Assembly: GCA_010015805.1 (NCBI GenBank)
Contig: ML978124.1
Coordinates: 744,001 to 808,000 of the forward strand
Source of the DNA: Rhizodiscina lignyota
Lineage: Eukaryota; Ascomycota; Dothideomycetes; Aulographales; Rhizodiscinaceae
Direction: 5' to 3'
Length of the DNA: 64,000 nt
Part shown: positions 42,558 through 53,698 of the stretch, piece by piece
How positions within the stretch are numbered: position 1 is the stretch's first letter
How the letters are laid out: each line of letters starts with the position of its first letter
Notes under the pieces: generated by a model
Database searches by the model: none
The model's input: only the letters and a program-made list of their open reading frames with translations
What the model was told of the DNA's origin: nothing
Position numbers and translations under genes: made by a program

Positions 42558-43668
42558 TCAAGCCACCGCACCACCCCTCAAACCCCCCAAAATCCCCGCC
42601 GCAATCTCCCCCGCCCTCCTCTCCACGCCCATCAAATCCATCGTGCCAGCCGCCTTCTGCAGCCCCGCCACCACCTCGGCATCATCGCCCACCTCGGCCA
42701 TCACCATTGCTTCCTGCGTCCAGTAATACTCCAGCCGCTCCCGCAGCCCCTTGTCTCGCATCACCGCGTTCCGCAGCGCCCCCAGCGCCCCCAGCTTCTG
42801 GCTGTGCGCCTCCACCACCCGCGTGATGTCCTCGACGCGCTCTGACGGCGCGGCGTGCGGGGAGACGAATGCGCGCCGCGTCGCGGAGAGGTATATCACC
42901 CCCGAGAAGCAAAGGTCTGCGGCTGCGAGCGCGACGTAGCGGATCGTCCGCGCGGTCCAGAAGAAATGCGATATGTCAAGCCGCGTTGTGGCGCTCACGT
43001 TCGCGGTGTAGTCCCATCTTCCTACCACCGCAGCTTCCACGACCGCGAGCCCCGCGCCCAGCATCGCAGCCTGCGAGCGCCATCTCGCAGCGTCCGGACC
43101 GGCGACGAGCTCCGACGTGCACAAGCCAAGAATAATGAGGTGCACGAGATGCGGGATCAGCATCGCAGGCAGCGCATACAGGAAGAAGCTCCTCGGCGTA
43201 TCGGTCGCGCAGAAGGGACAGTTCGCCAGCGGATCCGGGCCGAATTGAAAGTACAGCAGCCGCCCATCTCTTGTCTGGAACCTATCCTTCAGCGCCAGGT
43301 CTGCGTCTGTGAGGCCATTCTCGCCCCGCAGAGCCTTCAGCCGCGCGAAGACGACGTCGGTGGAGGTCTGGATGCGGGACTGCGTGAGGGTGAAGATGTT
43401 CTCTGGCGCGAAGGTGGGCAGGGAGAGAACTAGGAAGATGAGGGTGGAGAGGAAGAGGATGTTGAGGGCGCGCTGGGCGGAGGGGGGAAGAGGGCGGATG
43501 CGAGAGGAGCGGGAGGAGGCGCGGAAGGAGCGGTAGAAGGATAGGACGAGGCCGATGAGCTTGGGGAGGAGAAGAGGACCCAGGGTGTAGATGAGGCTGT
43601 ATTTGAGGTGTTAGCTTATGCCTTAAAGAGAGAGGGGCTTGGAGACTTTTGTACCCTTTCCACTCCAT
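42558..43668 (-). CDS. Conserved fungal multi-pass membrane protein
   Basis: Complement join(42558..43596,43655..43668), 350 residues. No functional name recognised. Exon 1 has only 14 bases (MEWKG). Hydrophobic segments: LIYTLGPLLLPKLIGLVLSF, ALNILFLSTLIFLVLSLPTF, FFLYALPAMLIPHLVHLIIL, AAMLGAGLAVVEAAVVGRW and IRYVALAAADLCFSGVIYLS. A motif FQFGPDPLANCPFC (CPFC pair) faces one side between helices 2 and 3. The C-terminal third is a soluble helical region (DITRVVEAHSQKLGALGALR) with a Glu/Ala-rich end. The composition is GC-rich compared with neighbours. It is convergent with PTAR1-like. Confidence 0.78.
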
Positions 43669-44246
43669 GGTGGAGCGAGAGATATTATGGTTGCAATGTT
43701 GTGATATGAAATGTAGATGTGGAGGTTGACGATGAGAACAGTTAAGCTTTAACGCTTCGTAGGGCTGACCTTCACCCCTGATCCTTGCAAGCAGCCACTG
43801 CCAAGCGGAGCTCCGACCGCCGCTTCTAAGCTATAAATTTTCAGACGTCATCTCTTCAACACACAAACCGACAGATCGTAAGAATTTGCATCAACGAACA
43901 TATATTGAATGTTCAATCGTGAATCATTATACTGTCATTGGCGCTATCGAAGACTCGGCGATCTTAACCCCACGGTCACGAGTTCAAATTGACCGCCTAG
44001 AGCAAAGCCCATTAGGGCGTTCGGGAACAAGCCAAAATCGTCCCGTATCTCGCTCGTGTTACAGTATCTGAGCTTCGGCATTGAGGATGCTGCGTCAATT
44101 TGTCGAGAAACATACCAGACCAGAAAGAGATAGTTGTGAGAGGGGATGGAAGTACGTGTAGTTAATGGGTATTCGTGTATCATGTCTATCGTGTCTATTA
44201 CAGAGACTAGTACCGCAAGATTACTTTTGAGTGTGAGAAAATCCAA
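43669..44246. other. Intergenic, about 580 bp
   Basis: Promoter of the membrane-protein gene and 3' region of ECT1. Around 43965-43995 there is a tRNA-B-box-like GAGTTCAAAT, but no cloverleaf (see rejected). Confidence 0.5.
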
Positions 44247-45893
44247 TTAAGCGCTATACTGCCGCTCAATCTCCCTCCACTTCTTCTCCCGCTCCTTCTG
44301 TTCATCTGCTGCCTTCCTCACCATTTCCTCCCTCTTGCGAACAGCTTCCTCTCCGATGCCCTTCACTCCCTTCACGCGCTGTCGTTCTTCGTACATCATC
44401 CTCCCCTTCAGGATACGGTCCACTATCTCACCAGCATTGATGTGTTTGTACTCGTGGGGAGGGAGCTCGTGGTAGATGCCCAGTTGCTTGGCCTCGTCGT
44501 ACGGATTGTAGGTGGTGGGCATGAAGGTAGTCGGGCCGTGGTAGATGGCAGCTGGTATTCCATACGGCAGAGATTTCAGAAAAGAGGTTGTTAGTGAGAG
44601 GGGCGAGTTGAACAACAATGCGTGTATGTACTACAAGCAACGTCAGGCCTACTTCGAGGGACGAGAGGGTAGAAGGGTGAATTGCTTACAGCGCATTGTA
44701 ACACACACAGTCCACGCTCGAAGATGTTCATGATAGGGTAGTTGATTCCTTTCCAGTAGTTCACCGTCTCATCGTCGTGCACACCAGCGATGACAAAGAC
44801 CGGACCGTAGTCCTCGCCGGTCTCCTTGATGCGCTTCTCTTTCGCAGCATCTTCATACCATCCTTTCTTCCTCCCCTTCTCCTCCTCTGTCTTGAGCACC
44901 GACTTCAAAAATTCGATGTGTCCTGTCGAAAATAGATCCCACCCACCATCGACAAACACCACCCGCTGGTCTGGTCGAGGCGGGTTTCCCTCTACCATTT
45001 TTGCAATTGACCCCTTCGCTTCTGGCAGTTTTTGAAGGTTCCCACCATTTCTGGCTGCACTTGCGCTGCTCCTCCTTCTTGGCATTGGAGGATGCTGCTT
45101 TCCCTTGTCCGCCTTCCACACCCACACTTCCGGACCGGGCTTGAGTCCGCTCTCATCACTTGCATACTCTCTGATCCGCTCCTTCATGTCCACGCCTTTG
45201 CCTCTCCTTTCTTGCTCACCTCCGTCACCCTCCTCGCCATCGAGCACCGCCTCTAAATTGCGGATGTGATGCGTCTTTGTGCACAGCAGCATCCTGCCCA
45301 CCAAGTCCGTTGTGCTGATGCCCGGTGTTCTCTTCACCACCTTAAACCTTCCTGCGTCCTTCACGAAGCGATAACAATCGTTTCCGTCTGCATCGCTGGT
45401 GATGTCGTCACCGTGGACGACGTACTTGCAGCCATAGTGGGATATCCACGGAAGCGATGTGACGTATGGCGCATCCGGGATGGACTGGGTAGTCCAACGG
45501 CATGCATCCACTGCGGCGCAGCGCTCACGGAGTGTCATGACCGTTGGGCCTTTATTCTCGAGGATGGCAGCATCGGAATGTATGCCGACGAGGAGAGTGG
45601 TGCCGAGACGGCGAGCCTGGAGGCAGGCTCCTGCATGGCCTGGGCGAAGGTGCGACTGTTAGTGCTGGCCCTTAACTTCAAGCACATGGACTGTCCAGGA
45701 GCATACCATGGTGGCTAAAGTCGAAGCAGCCATCGATCCATATGCGATCATCGGATACTGGCACATCTTCCTGCGGGTCGACGGGCCATTGTCCAGGCCT
45801 GGGGATCAAGTTACCCAGCTCATCCTTGGGGCAGAACACGGTCAGCTCTTGCTCCCAGGAATTTTCCGAGCGCATAGCGTGGAGAATGTTCAA
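44247..45893 (-). CDS. ect1: Ethanolamine-phosphate cytidylyltransferase
   Basis: Complement join(44247..44630,44690..45639,45707..45893), 506 residues. It makes CDP-ethanolamine from phosphoethanolamine and CTP, the rate-limiting step of the Kennedy route to phosphatidylethanolamine. Two cytidylyltransferase domains are present. The first reads IWIDGCFDFSHHGHAGA and GIHSDAAILENKGP, then CKYVVHGDDITSDADG and RTPGISTTDLVGRML. The second reads VVFVDGGWDLFSTGHIEFL, VIAGVHDDETVNYWKGINYP and IMNIFERGLCVLQC. HAGA and STGH are the nucleotide-binding turns. The N-terminus before VPVSDDRIW is longer than usual (about 45 residues), and the start at 45893 or 45875 is uncertain. The C-terminus is a charged helix with EERQRVKGVKGIGEEAVRKR. 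Confidence 0.9.
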
Positions 45894-46517
45894 CGTACTC
45901 TTGCGTCACCTGCAGCCATTTTTCGATTGGGTCAAATTCAGTGTGGGATTGGTGCGCGAGTGGCGAATGTCACCTCATTTCGAAGGCGGTCGGGACAGAG
46001 TTGGCAATCACGGCGAAGGCAGGTGCGAAGTCGATGGCAGAGGAAGTCGCAGTTGGAGCTCTTACCGCTTGTTCGTGGCACGGTGGCCTGGTGACATGCG
46101 CGTCGCACGTGGGGCTACGAGGCGCCTTCAGGTTGGTGGGGAAGCTGGACCCTGCCGTGCCTCGCTGCAGCAAAGCGAGCCGAGCTCAGGGGCAGCGCCT
46201 GCCTCGCCGCCAGCAGAGTCGTACCACCTGTCAAGTGCTGCCAGGCGCTTCTCGTGCGTCCTACGAGCGCGACATACAGACGTCGGCGATATACAGCACA
46301 GCTCACAATGACTCGCAGGGCGAGACGATGATCGGCTCTCAACCACGAAAATTCTCCGACGCCTGGAAGGGGATCCCGGCGGTCGAGCGCAGGCCCGTCA
46401 AACCATCGCTTCAGACCCCTGAACTCCCTTGCTGCCGTCCTCTCCCCTCCGTCCCGTCCTGCGTGTCCAATCTTAACGTGTCAGAAGAGAGCAGGAGCTG
46501 TCTTCCCTGCGCCGGGC
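45894..46517. other. Intergenic, about 620 bp
   Basis: Shared divergent promoter region of ECT1 and the gene at 46518. GC-rich toward 46150. No supported gene. Confidence 0.5.
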
Positions 46518-48175
46518 ATGCCGACCACTTCGCACTCATCCTCTGCCCAAGCCACGCCTTCGACTTCATATGGAGCAGGAGGCCTCTTCGCCCGCAAGTC
46601 CTCTCTCTTCACCAGCGGCAGGAACAAGGCCGACGCCCACCTCCCGCTCACCTCTCCTCCTCACGCGAGCAGCAACCTCGCGCCTGCTCCGCTTCTGACG
46701 CACCAGAGGGACAAGAGCAGCAGCAGTCGTGAAATCTCGCCGACCCGGAGGAAGACCACGTCGAGCCGCCACAGTCTCTCCTCCTCCGTCACTGACTTTG
46801 GCGCTACCATACGACGCTCTGCTTCGTTACGATCCACCTCAGCGCGCTCACCTTCATCCACGACGCTCGCGCTCCCTGGGCCAGGCGCCACTGACGGGAC
46901 TCTATCACCTCCACTCTCAAATCCGGCCGCCAAGTCCACCCTCTCGCTCACCTCCTTTGCCCGGCGCAAAAAGTCCATCGAGAGCGTCAAGTCCCTCAAG
47001 CTCTCCCAGAGCCTGTCCGCCCCGCCAGACGGATCGTTCCCGGCGCTCGACAAATCTGGCATGGCAATGACTGCGTCGATGACCTCAGTCCAGTACCGCC
47101 AGATACCGCAGAGACCATCTGGGACGTCGCATTCGAATGTCGGCTTTGGCGAGAGCAAGGGCGGAGGTATGTCAGGCTCAGCACCACTCGTGCCAGCTTT
47201 ACCAGCTGGCGCGGCAGCGGCGGCGGGGATACAGAATCCAAATGTCACATTTAATCACATCCAGGATACGGCGGCAAAGCGCATCAATACGCTGGACTAC
47301 CTCCGAAAAGCGTGCGTGACCTTGTTCGTGCTTTTCGCTTTTGCTTCTTCTCCCTGGCATCAATCAAGTACGTTACTAATTTAACTGAAAACAGACACGA
47401 AGGGCGCATATACTGGTTTAATACCCTCCTCTTCACCTCGGCCGACCTCCGGCGTCTCCCCTCCTTTGAACCGCGCAAGCTCGCCCGCAGAGCAACAAAC
47501 TATCTCCTCCTAGGCTTCTCCCTCCCGCAGATCCTCGACCTGAACTCCCAAACCCCACTAGAGTTTCTCCGCGCGCTCAACGCCCTCTTCGCAGAGTTCG
47601 AAACGTACCAATCCCTCCACCCTTCAGACGGCAGCAACAGCGGCAGTCTCTCGCGAGCACGCATCCCCAACATGTTCAAGCGCGGCATGCAAGCCGCCGC
47701 CGGGAGCAGCAAGAGCAGGCGAGCGAGTTCAGCGACAGACATTGGCTTCACGCCTCCCGGCGACGTGCCTGAGCCCACAAGCGCGGTATCAAGCCAGCCA
47801 CCCATGGGCTTCCCGCCACCTGTGAGCTCGACGACAATCCCGTCTGCGGACCCGGCGTTCAGCGCGGAGACGCACCTCCCTAGCGAGAGTTATAGTCTGC
47901 TGGTGACGCCGAGTCTGCCGTTCGATCCGGATTTCGCGGAGACGTTTGCTACGCTGTGCGATGTGCTGATCGATGTGTATCGCGGCATCGTGGAGCTCGT
48001 GAATGTGCCGGAGAAGGTGGGCCCGGGGATCGGCGAGCTGTTCACCAAGGCCGACGCAAGAGTGCGGAAGATACTCGTCGCGGGCATCGTCAGGGAGTTC
48101 GAAGACGTCACGAGGACAGGGGTGAAGCAGGAGGTTGGTGGCGTGGGGAGGGTTGTCTTGGGCGGACTGATGTGA
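46518..48175 (+). CDS. Conserved fungal protein with disordered N-terminus
   Basis: join(46518..47311,47395..48175), 524 residues. The first 200 residues are Ser/Thr/Pro-rich with repeated RRS/SPT sites. The conserved core starts at NHIQDTAAKRINTLDYLRKA, where the intron lies, and continues EGRIYWFNTLLFTSADLRRL, RKLARRATNYLLLGFSLPQI and FLRALNALFAEFETYQSLHP. After another low-complexity insert, it ends FDPDFAETFATLCDVLIDVY, RGIVELVNVPEKVGP and ELFTKADARVRKILVAGIVR. The core looks helical and is shared widely among filamentous ascomycetes as far as I remember. No function is known to me. The 83-bp intron has a TTAACTGAAAACAG end and restores KA|HEGR. Confidence 0.8.
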
Positions 48176-48760
48176 GGCAATATATCTATGCTCATTTTTT
48201 CGTATGTCTGAGGGGAGTCCCATGATAGCATTTAGATGGGGTTGGGGCGATGACTCTTGCATTTGTTCCTGGGTGGTCTTGCATCAGCGCATGGCATTCG
48301 CATGGTGTTTGGGGAGCTCTTGTGTTGTGTGCTTTTCTGGGAACGGGGCTGCTGGAGCTGCCTTCGAGCGAGTTTCTTGGATTGGGGATGGTTGCTGAGC
48401 GTCATATGTCTGCTATTTAGTCGCACGGTTGTCTACCTAGTAAAGGAACGTGGGTGACAGAACAGCTGAGCCCAATGGAAGTTGAAATGGTCCAGCAAAC
48501 ACAAGTTTTGCTCTTCCGCTCAGGCGAGAGCATCGTCGAAAGCTCTGTTTTATATAGCGTGACCGATGTTTATTAAGAGCGTACAGCTTTAATAAACCCG
48601 ATTTGCCTCTATCATAGTCCCTGTGCACTTCAACCGATCCATATATTACAGCTTTGGGTCAACCCTTTCGACATTCCCGATAGTCGCTCTCCCATGACGG
48701 CCCAGCATCGATGTGATTAGCTTAGGACTCTCCGAAGCGAAGCAACCATAAGCCTAAAGC
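48176..48760. other. Intergenic, about 580 bp
   Basis: Lies between convergent genes. Two terminators are expected, but no clear element is visible. Confidence 0.5.
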
Positions 48761-49220
48761 CTAGAAACTACAAACTAAGAGCAGAGCTTTTTGGTCCTGC
48801 TCCATCTGCTCTTCATCCTGACCTGTTGGATCTTCAATTCGTGCTTGGGCGCCTTCCTCTGCTACTTTCTGCTTGTAGTATCTGTCACAGACTGCAGCTC
48901 TCGTTGCTTCTCTTGCTTCCAGAACCTGATTGTACTCCTCAGCTAGCTGCACTTCCCTCCAGAACATCGCGGTCAATCTCTGTGGTGGAGAGATCATACA
49001 GGCGGCCGTCGTAGTTGAACAAATGCCGTCTGTCCGTGCTACTGCTGGCCTGCTCAGAAGGCTCAGAAGTGATGTCCTCGATTGAAGGAAGATCGTGTAG
49101 AATCTCGCTTCGAAAAGGATCAGGCAACGACTCGAGAACCTCACGGTCGAGCCCTGATGCGGAAAGATCGTACAATCGCCCATTGCACCTGAAAAGACTT
49201 CCGGCCGGGGTATTTGACAT
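48761..49220 (-). CDS. Small protein with two GRLYDLS repeats and a charged C-terminus
   Basis: Proposed complement join(48761..48925,48966..49220), 139 residues. The first part holds two copies of a motif: LFRCNGRLYDLSASGLDREV and LFNYDGRLYDLSTTEIDRDV. The frame then stops at 48939, while another frame continues as a Glu/Ala/Gln-rich helix (VLEAREATRAAVCDRYYKQK) ending at 48761. Removing 40 bp (48926-48965, GTTCTG..ATCAG) joins them exactly. This could be a very short intron or a 40-bp insertion bounded by a direct repeat GTTCTGGA, and loss of one base at 48951-48960 would also restore the frame. So the gene is either spliced or broken. No family recognised. Confidence 0.45.
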
Positions 49221-49604
49221 GTTTCCTGGTCGCGACTGTCCACGCAGTAATAAAACAAGGTGAAAGGCGAGAAAGTAAGAAGGCGAAAGGCGAGGAAGTA
49301 AGACGGTGGAAGGCAAGAGAGTAAGAGGATAAGAAGGCAAGAGAGTAAGAGGATAAGAAGGCGAGATGAGGTTGTGAGGTTGCCGTGCATGCATTTCGGG
49401 AAGCGTCGAAGCGTCGCTGCTTCCGTCTTAAACGGACAGGAGCGAACTACATATATAGTGTGCGGCAAAGTCATTGATCCCAGGGCTCGAAGGCCCACCC
49501 ATCCTGTTCATGCGAGAACGCTTTCTCGCGCCTAGGATATGCGCCTTATGAACCCAACCCATGGTATCAATGCCGATCACAAAGGAAAAAAGGCTCCCAT
49601 ACCT
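49221..49604. other. Intergenic, about 380 bp, with minisatellite
   Basis: Leader and promoter of the small gene at 49220, including a TATA-like CTATATATG (minus strand) near 49450, then the HAT1 3' side. Confidence 0.45.
49255..49370. repeat. Purine-rich minisatellite
   Basis: Two exact 24-bp units (49315-49338 and 49339-49362, AAGAGAGTAAGAGGATAAGA..) are preceded by shorter degenerate copies (GAAAGTAAGAAGGCGAAAGG). The array lies in the presumed 5' leader of the gene starting at 49220. Confidence 0.85.
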
Positions 49605-51370
49605 TCAGGCAATCTTCCTCTTCTTCTTTCCAGTCACCTCAACCGCCATCCCCATATCCTCATCCTCATCCTCATCCTCATCATCTTCAATAACTCTCTT
49701 CCCCTTCCCCTTCCTCCTCGCCTCCGGACTTCTACTTGCACTCGCTCCACCATTCGCCGGCGCGTCCCTCACCACTCTCTTCTTTCTCCTCTCAAACACC
49801 TCCAACCTCTCTAAATACTCCTGCAACTGTCCCTCCACTGCCTCCGCGACCTTCGGGCCGCGTTCTTCCAAGTCCAGCTGGATCAGCTGATCTGCGTTCT
49901 TGATGTAGATTCGGTGCTTGACGTACAGCCGCCAGAACCAGAACATCCTGTCCTCCTTCATCGAACTCTTCTCTCTTCTGATGAGCCTGTTTGTGCTCCT
50001 GTTTCCTGGGGGGATGGAAGAGAGGAGTTGTATTTCGACCAGGCGGGCAAACTGGCGCGGGGAGATTTTACTCTTGTGCTGCAGTTTGTCGAGGAGGTCC
50101 TGGTCGACGAGGTAATCGATTGGGACGTCTGCGTCTGGTGCTAGGAGTTCGGAGGGTACGTCGGCCTTCATCGTCAGCAACGCGAACTCGGGCATTGTCT
50201 GGAGGTATGCGAGGTCTTGGTAGTCTCGGAGCGCGTCAAATTCCTCGTTCGGATCCTCCACTGTGATTTCGTAGACCCATTTGTCTGCGCGGAACATGTC
50301 TATCATCGTATCGTAGAGTGCTGAGCCATGTGAGGCGCCCTGGTATGGAGGAAGAATGATGAATTGAGATATGCGCTCTCGGCTTGGCGCGCCGAGCGAT
50401 GTGCATGTGGTATTCTCTCCGTCCAATTCCAAATTCAGCTTAGCGTCTTCTGGTGGTGGCGTCGTTTGGCGTGGGCCAGGCGCTTCTATGAGTGGCTGCT
50501 TAACATGGTAGTTACCATCTTCGTCGGGATTCTCCTCGAAGTCAAGTTCAGATTCAGGTGGCGGCGAAGGTACCCGCTCGCCCATAGCAGTTCGAACGGT
50601 GCGGTCTGGAAAGACCCATAATCGGTAAGATGTACTGAATCCAGCTAGCGTGTAGTCCGTAGAGACTTTGTCCTTTGCGACTCTAACTTCGTAGAGCAGG
50701 AATAACTTCCAGCGTGATAATGACCAGTCCGGATCGTCCAGATAGTGGCATGGTGTACCCCCCTCAATGAGTAACGGAACGAGAATGCGCATATTCCGTA
50801 ATATGTCTCGCGCCGCTTCATCGAGGAGTGTTGAGCACCAAATTTGGAATCGTTTTCCATCGCGATGGTACTCTTTAACGAGTTCACCAGATGGACTCCA
50901 GCTCTTGTTCGTACTCGAGGCGCCATTCTGGGCCGGTGCTTCAAACGCGCCTAGAAATAATGTCAGCTATTTATCGCATTCCGAGCAAGCATAAGCTCTA
51001 AAACCTACTCTCAGGCAGAAACTCCTTCAGCATGCCCTCGACATCCATAGCCTCCGTCTCCCCGATTGCTTTAAATTTGCTATCATAGGTGAACTTGACC
51101 GACGGTTTGAGGTCATATGCGCGGAACTTCAGGTCAATTTGCGGATTTTCGTAGCCAATAATGGCCTCGTCGTTGCCGAAGATTGGGTATGTGAAGCTAG
51201 GATTGAAGGATTCTGGGAAGATGTCCTTGCCGTTGCGGGTGAGATTGATGTAGAATGCGTCATTTGAATTGGTGAGGTCTACGCAGGACGTCAGCTATCA
51301 CATAAAATATTGAGGACATGGCGTTTGTCTCACATTTCTCGATCATGGAAGGGTCCAGTTCATCGGCCAT
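49605..51370 (-). CDS. hat1: Histone acetyltransferase type B catalytic subunit
   Basis: Complement join(49605..50950,51009..51278,51334..51370), 550 residues. Hat1 acetylates Lys5/12 of newly made histone H4 before chromatin assembly. The N-terminal domain has LTNSNDAFYINLTRNGKDIF, PIFGNDEAIIGYENPQIDLK and the tail YDSKFKAIGETEAMDVEGML. The GNAT core has RISQFIILPPYQGASHGSAL (acetyl-CoA loop) and VYEITVEDPNEEFDALRDYQ with the catalytic acidic residues. The C-terminal region LVEIQLLSSIPP then FWRLYVKHRIYIKNADQLIQ is the substrate side. It ends in a basic, Asp/Glu-rich tail (EDDEDEDEDEDMG) with KKKRK as a nuclear signal. Both introns keep the frame. It is somewhat longer than the yeast protein because of inserts and the tail. 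Confidence 0.93.
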
Positions 51371-51849
51371 GTTGAGCTTCGAGCGCGTTCGGAGGCGCTA
51401 CCCTGCCGGATGTGCTTTTGCTGCGTAGGATTTGATGCCAGGGATGGGGTTTCAAGCTTTGAAAGCGAAAAGTATGTGTTTCTGGCGGTGAAAGGGGAAG
51501 CGGAGGAGGAGAGGAAGAGAAGTGAGCAGCGTAAGTGTAGTTGCGCCGCAAGTCGCGCTTGTATAGCGTTCACGCGTCGCAAAGGTAATTCCGGAGATCT
51601 CCCGGCGATTCTGCAGGGATTCAGGGATGGACTTGACGAATTGTGTCAAGAAGTCCTGAAAGCCGCGCAGGCAAGCATATGTCCACTTCCACAACCCATT
51701 CCTTCGTTAACTTCTACCGGAATAATAACCGGACTATGGCGTCGACTCCAATGGAGAAATGCTGTATGACGCCTTGAACGGTCTCACGAGTCCACCGTCG
51801 CATCGCAGAACTCTAGGCGCAGCCGCGATATTCCCCCCCTTCGGCGACC
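51371..51849. promoter_or_regulatory. Shared divergent promoter of HAT1 and ZIP gene
   Basis: 479 bp between start codons, without a recognisable operator. Confidence 0.5.
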
Positions 51850-53330
51850 ATGTGGGACGGTTTCTTTCTCCTGCTCGTTCTGAGCACTGTAATGGCTCTG
51901 GCGTAAGTAAAGGTAGCTTCAGAAATTACCATAATTCATAAAATCAATCTCCATATATGCTTCATCAAGGCTCCTGCTAACTGCTAAACTACAGCTCTTT
52001 CTTGGCTGGCATGCTCCCTCTGTCCCTTAGCCTCTCTTCGCGTCAACTCCGTCTGATCACTGCAATTGGCACCGGAGTGCTCGTTGGAACATCTCTCATA
52101 GTCATCATACCAGAAGGAGTCGAGACGCTGTACTCCGCTAGCAATGCTGGGGTACATACAGACTTTAACATCAAGACTGCACAAATCGAGCCTGTCGTAG
52201 TCAAAGGCGGAGCAGGTGTTGCACAACTGCACAGACTACATACAGTCGACCAAATAGGTGGCATAAATCTTGGTGAACGAGAGATTCCATCCGTCAAAGT
52301 CCACTCGCCGCGCTCTCCTTCTCCGAAAGACGAGCTGGATGAAGCACCTCCAACAGAAATTAAGCCTCCAGACGAGGACGAAGATGAAGGTCCCGACGCA
52401 CCGTCCATACCCGAGCATACGCACAAAGAACCACCCGAACCTCACGCGTACATCGGCCTCGCCCTAATCCTCGGCTTCATCCTCATGTACCTCATCGATG
52501 TCCTCCCCACTACCTCAGCGCAATTCCTCCTCTCACGGCGCCGCCCTTCCCGTCCCTTACACATCTCCCTGTCCTCCCTCCACCGCGGCGTCCACGATGC
52601 ATCCCTCTCCTCCCCAAGCGCTTCACCCGCGCTCGCGCCCGCCGACATGGCCGATAACGACCCATCAGCACCACAAACGAGCCCGCCTACAACAACGCTC
52701 GGGCTCGTAATCCACGCTATCGCCGACGGCATCGCACTCGGCGCCTCCACCGCCAGCGCATCGTCCAACCCCAATGGCGCGTCGCAGAACCTAGGCATCG
52801 TCGTCTTTCTCGCGCTGATGCTGCACAAGGCGCCCGCGGCGTTCGGCCTCACCGCCGTGCTCCTGAAACAAGGCCTCAGCACGCGCGCCGCGCGCGCTCA
52901 CCTCATAATCTTCGCGTTAGCGGCGCCCGTGGGGGCGTTTGCGACGTGGGTGTCAGTGAACCTCTTAGGCGCGACACACCTCTTAGGGAAGGGGGTAGAC
53001 GAGCAGGGCGTGGATCGTGGGGCGTGGTGGACAGGAGTTGTGCTGATATTTAGCGGCGGGACGTTCTTGTATGTTGCGATGCATAGTATGCAATCGGCTT
53101 CGGGCGAGGCACATGAGCATGGAGGAGGTGGAAGAGGGCATGCGCGGAGGGTGAGCGAGTTGGAAGGTGGGACGAATGGGTATTTAGGGAATCCGTATGC
53201 AGGTCCCGTGGACTACGGTACTGGTGTGGGCAGGAGGAAAGAAGAGGTGAATAGCGGGTTGACGGAGACGGTGGCTATGGTTGTTGGCATGGTTCTACCG
53301 TTGGTCGTTCAGATGGGCCACGTGCATTGA
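51850..53330 (+). CDS. ZIP-family metal transporter, ZIP9-like
   Basis: join(51850..51902,51995..53330), 462 residues. ZIP proteins carry zinc (sometimes iron or manganese) into the cytosol; the ZIP9 branch is typically Golgi. Helix 1 starts in exon 1 (MWDGFFLLLVLSTVMALA) and continues SFLAGMLPLSLSLSSRQL. Helix 2 region: ITAIGTGVLVGTSLIVIIPE. An acidic Pro-rich loop with HTHKEPPEPH follows, then YIGLALILGFILMYLIDVLP, a second disordered loop, and the signature helices GLVIHAIADGIALGAS (His, Asp and Gly of the metal site) and VVFLALMLHKAPAAFGLTAV. A His/Gly-rich patch (EAHEHGGGGRGH) near the C-terminus may sense metal. The intron has GTAAGT and GCTAAC signals. Confidence 0.92.
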
Positions 53331-53698
53331 ATGAGCTGGTCTTGTATCTGGCTACATTTATTCGTTTTGCGGTTGAGCACAGTTACTTTCTGAGCGCAAA
53401 GCGTGTTATAGGGTATTTGAGCGCTTCACTTAAGCGGGGTTTCAGGCGCGAGTGGTGTAAGATAGACTAGGCATGTATGAAATGGGAATGAATATAGAGA
53501 AAATTTGGGTTTGGTATCAATTAGACAATTTGATTGGGATTTTCTGCGCCGCTCCAGCCCTACCATCTCCGAAGAACCATGGGATGAATACAACTTGCTA
53601 CCAAAAGGGAAAAGCAAGACGCTAGCTAGATGTACAAAGAAACAAGACGTCCCCTGAACCCGAAATAGTCCAACACAACTGACCCTTTACTGAATTCT
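53331..53698. other. Intergenic, about 370 bp
   Basis: Lies between convergent genes. No element seen. Confidence 0.5.

Noticed and set aside
43930-44005. Possible tRNA (B-box-like GAGTTCAAAT after GGTCAC)
   Set aside because: No acceptor or anticodon stem can be drawn, and the T-loop would be too long; at most a tRNA-derived relic.
45720-46732. Plus-strand frames of 128-263 codons over the ECT1 upstream area
   Set aside because: Antisense to ECT1 exon 1 or in a different frame from the clear gene at 46518; no motifs.
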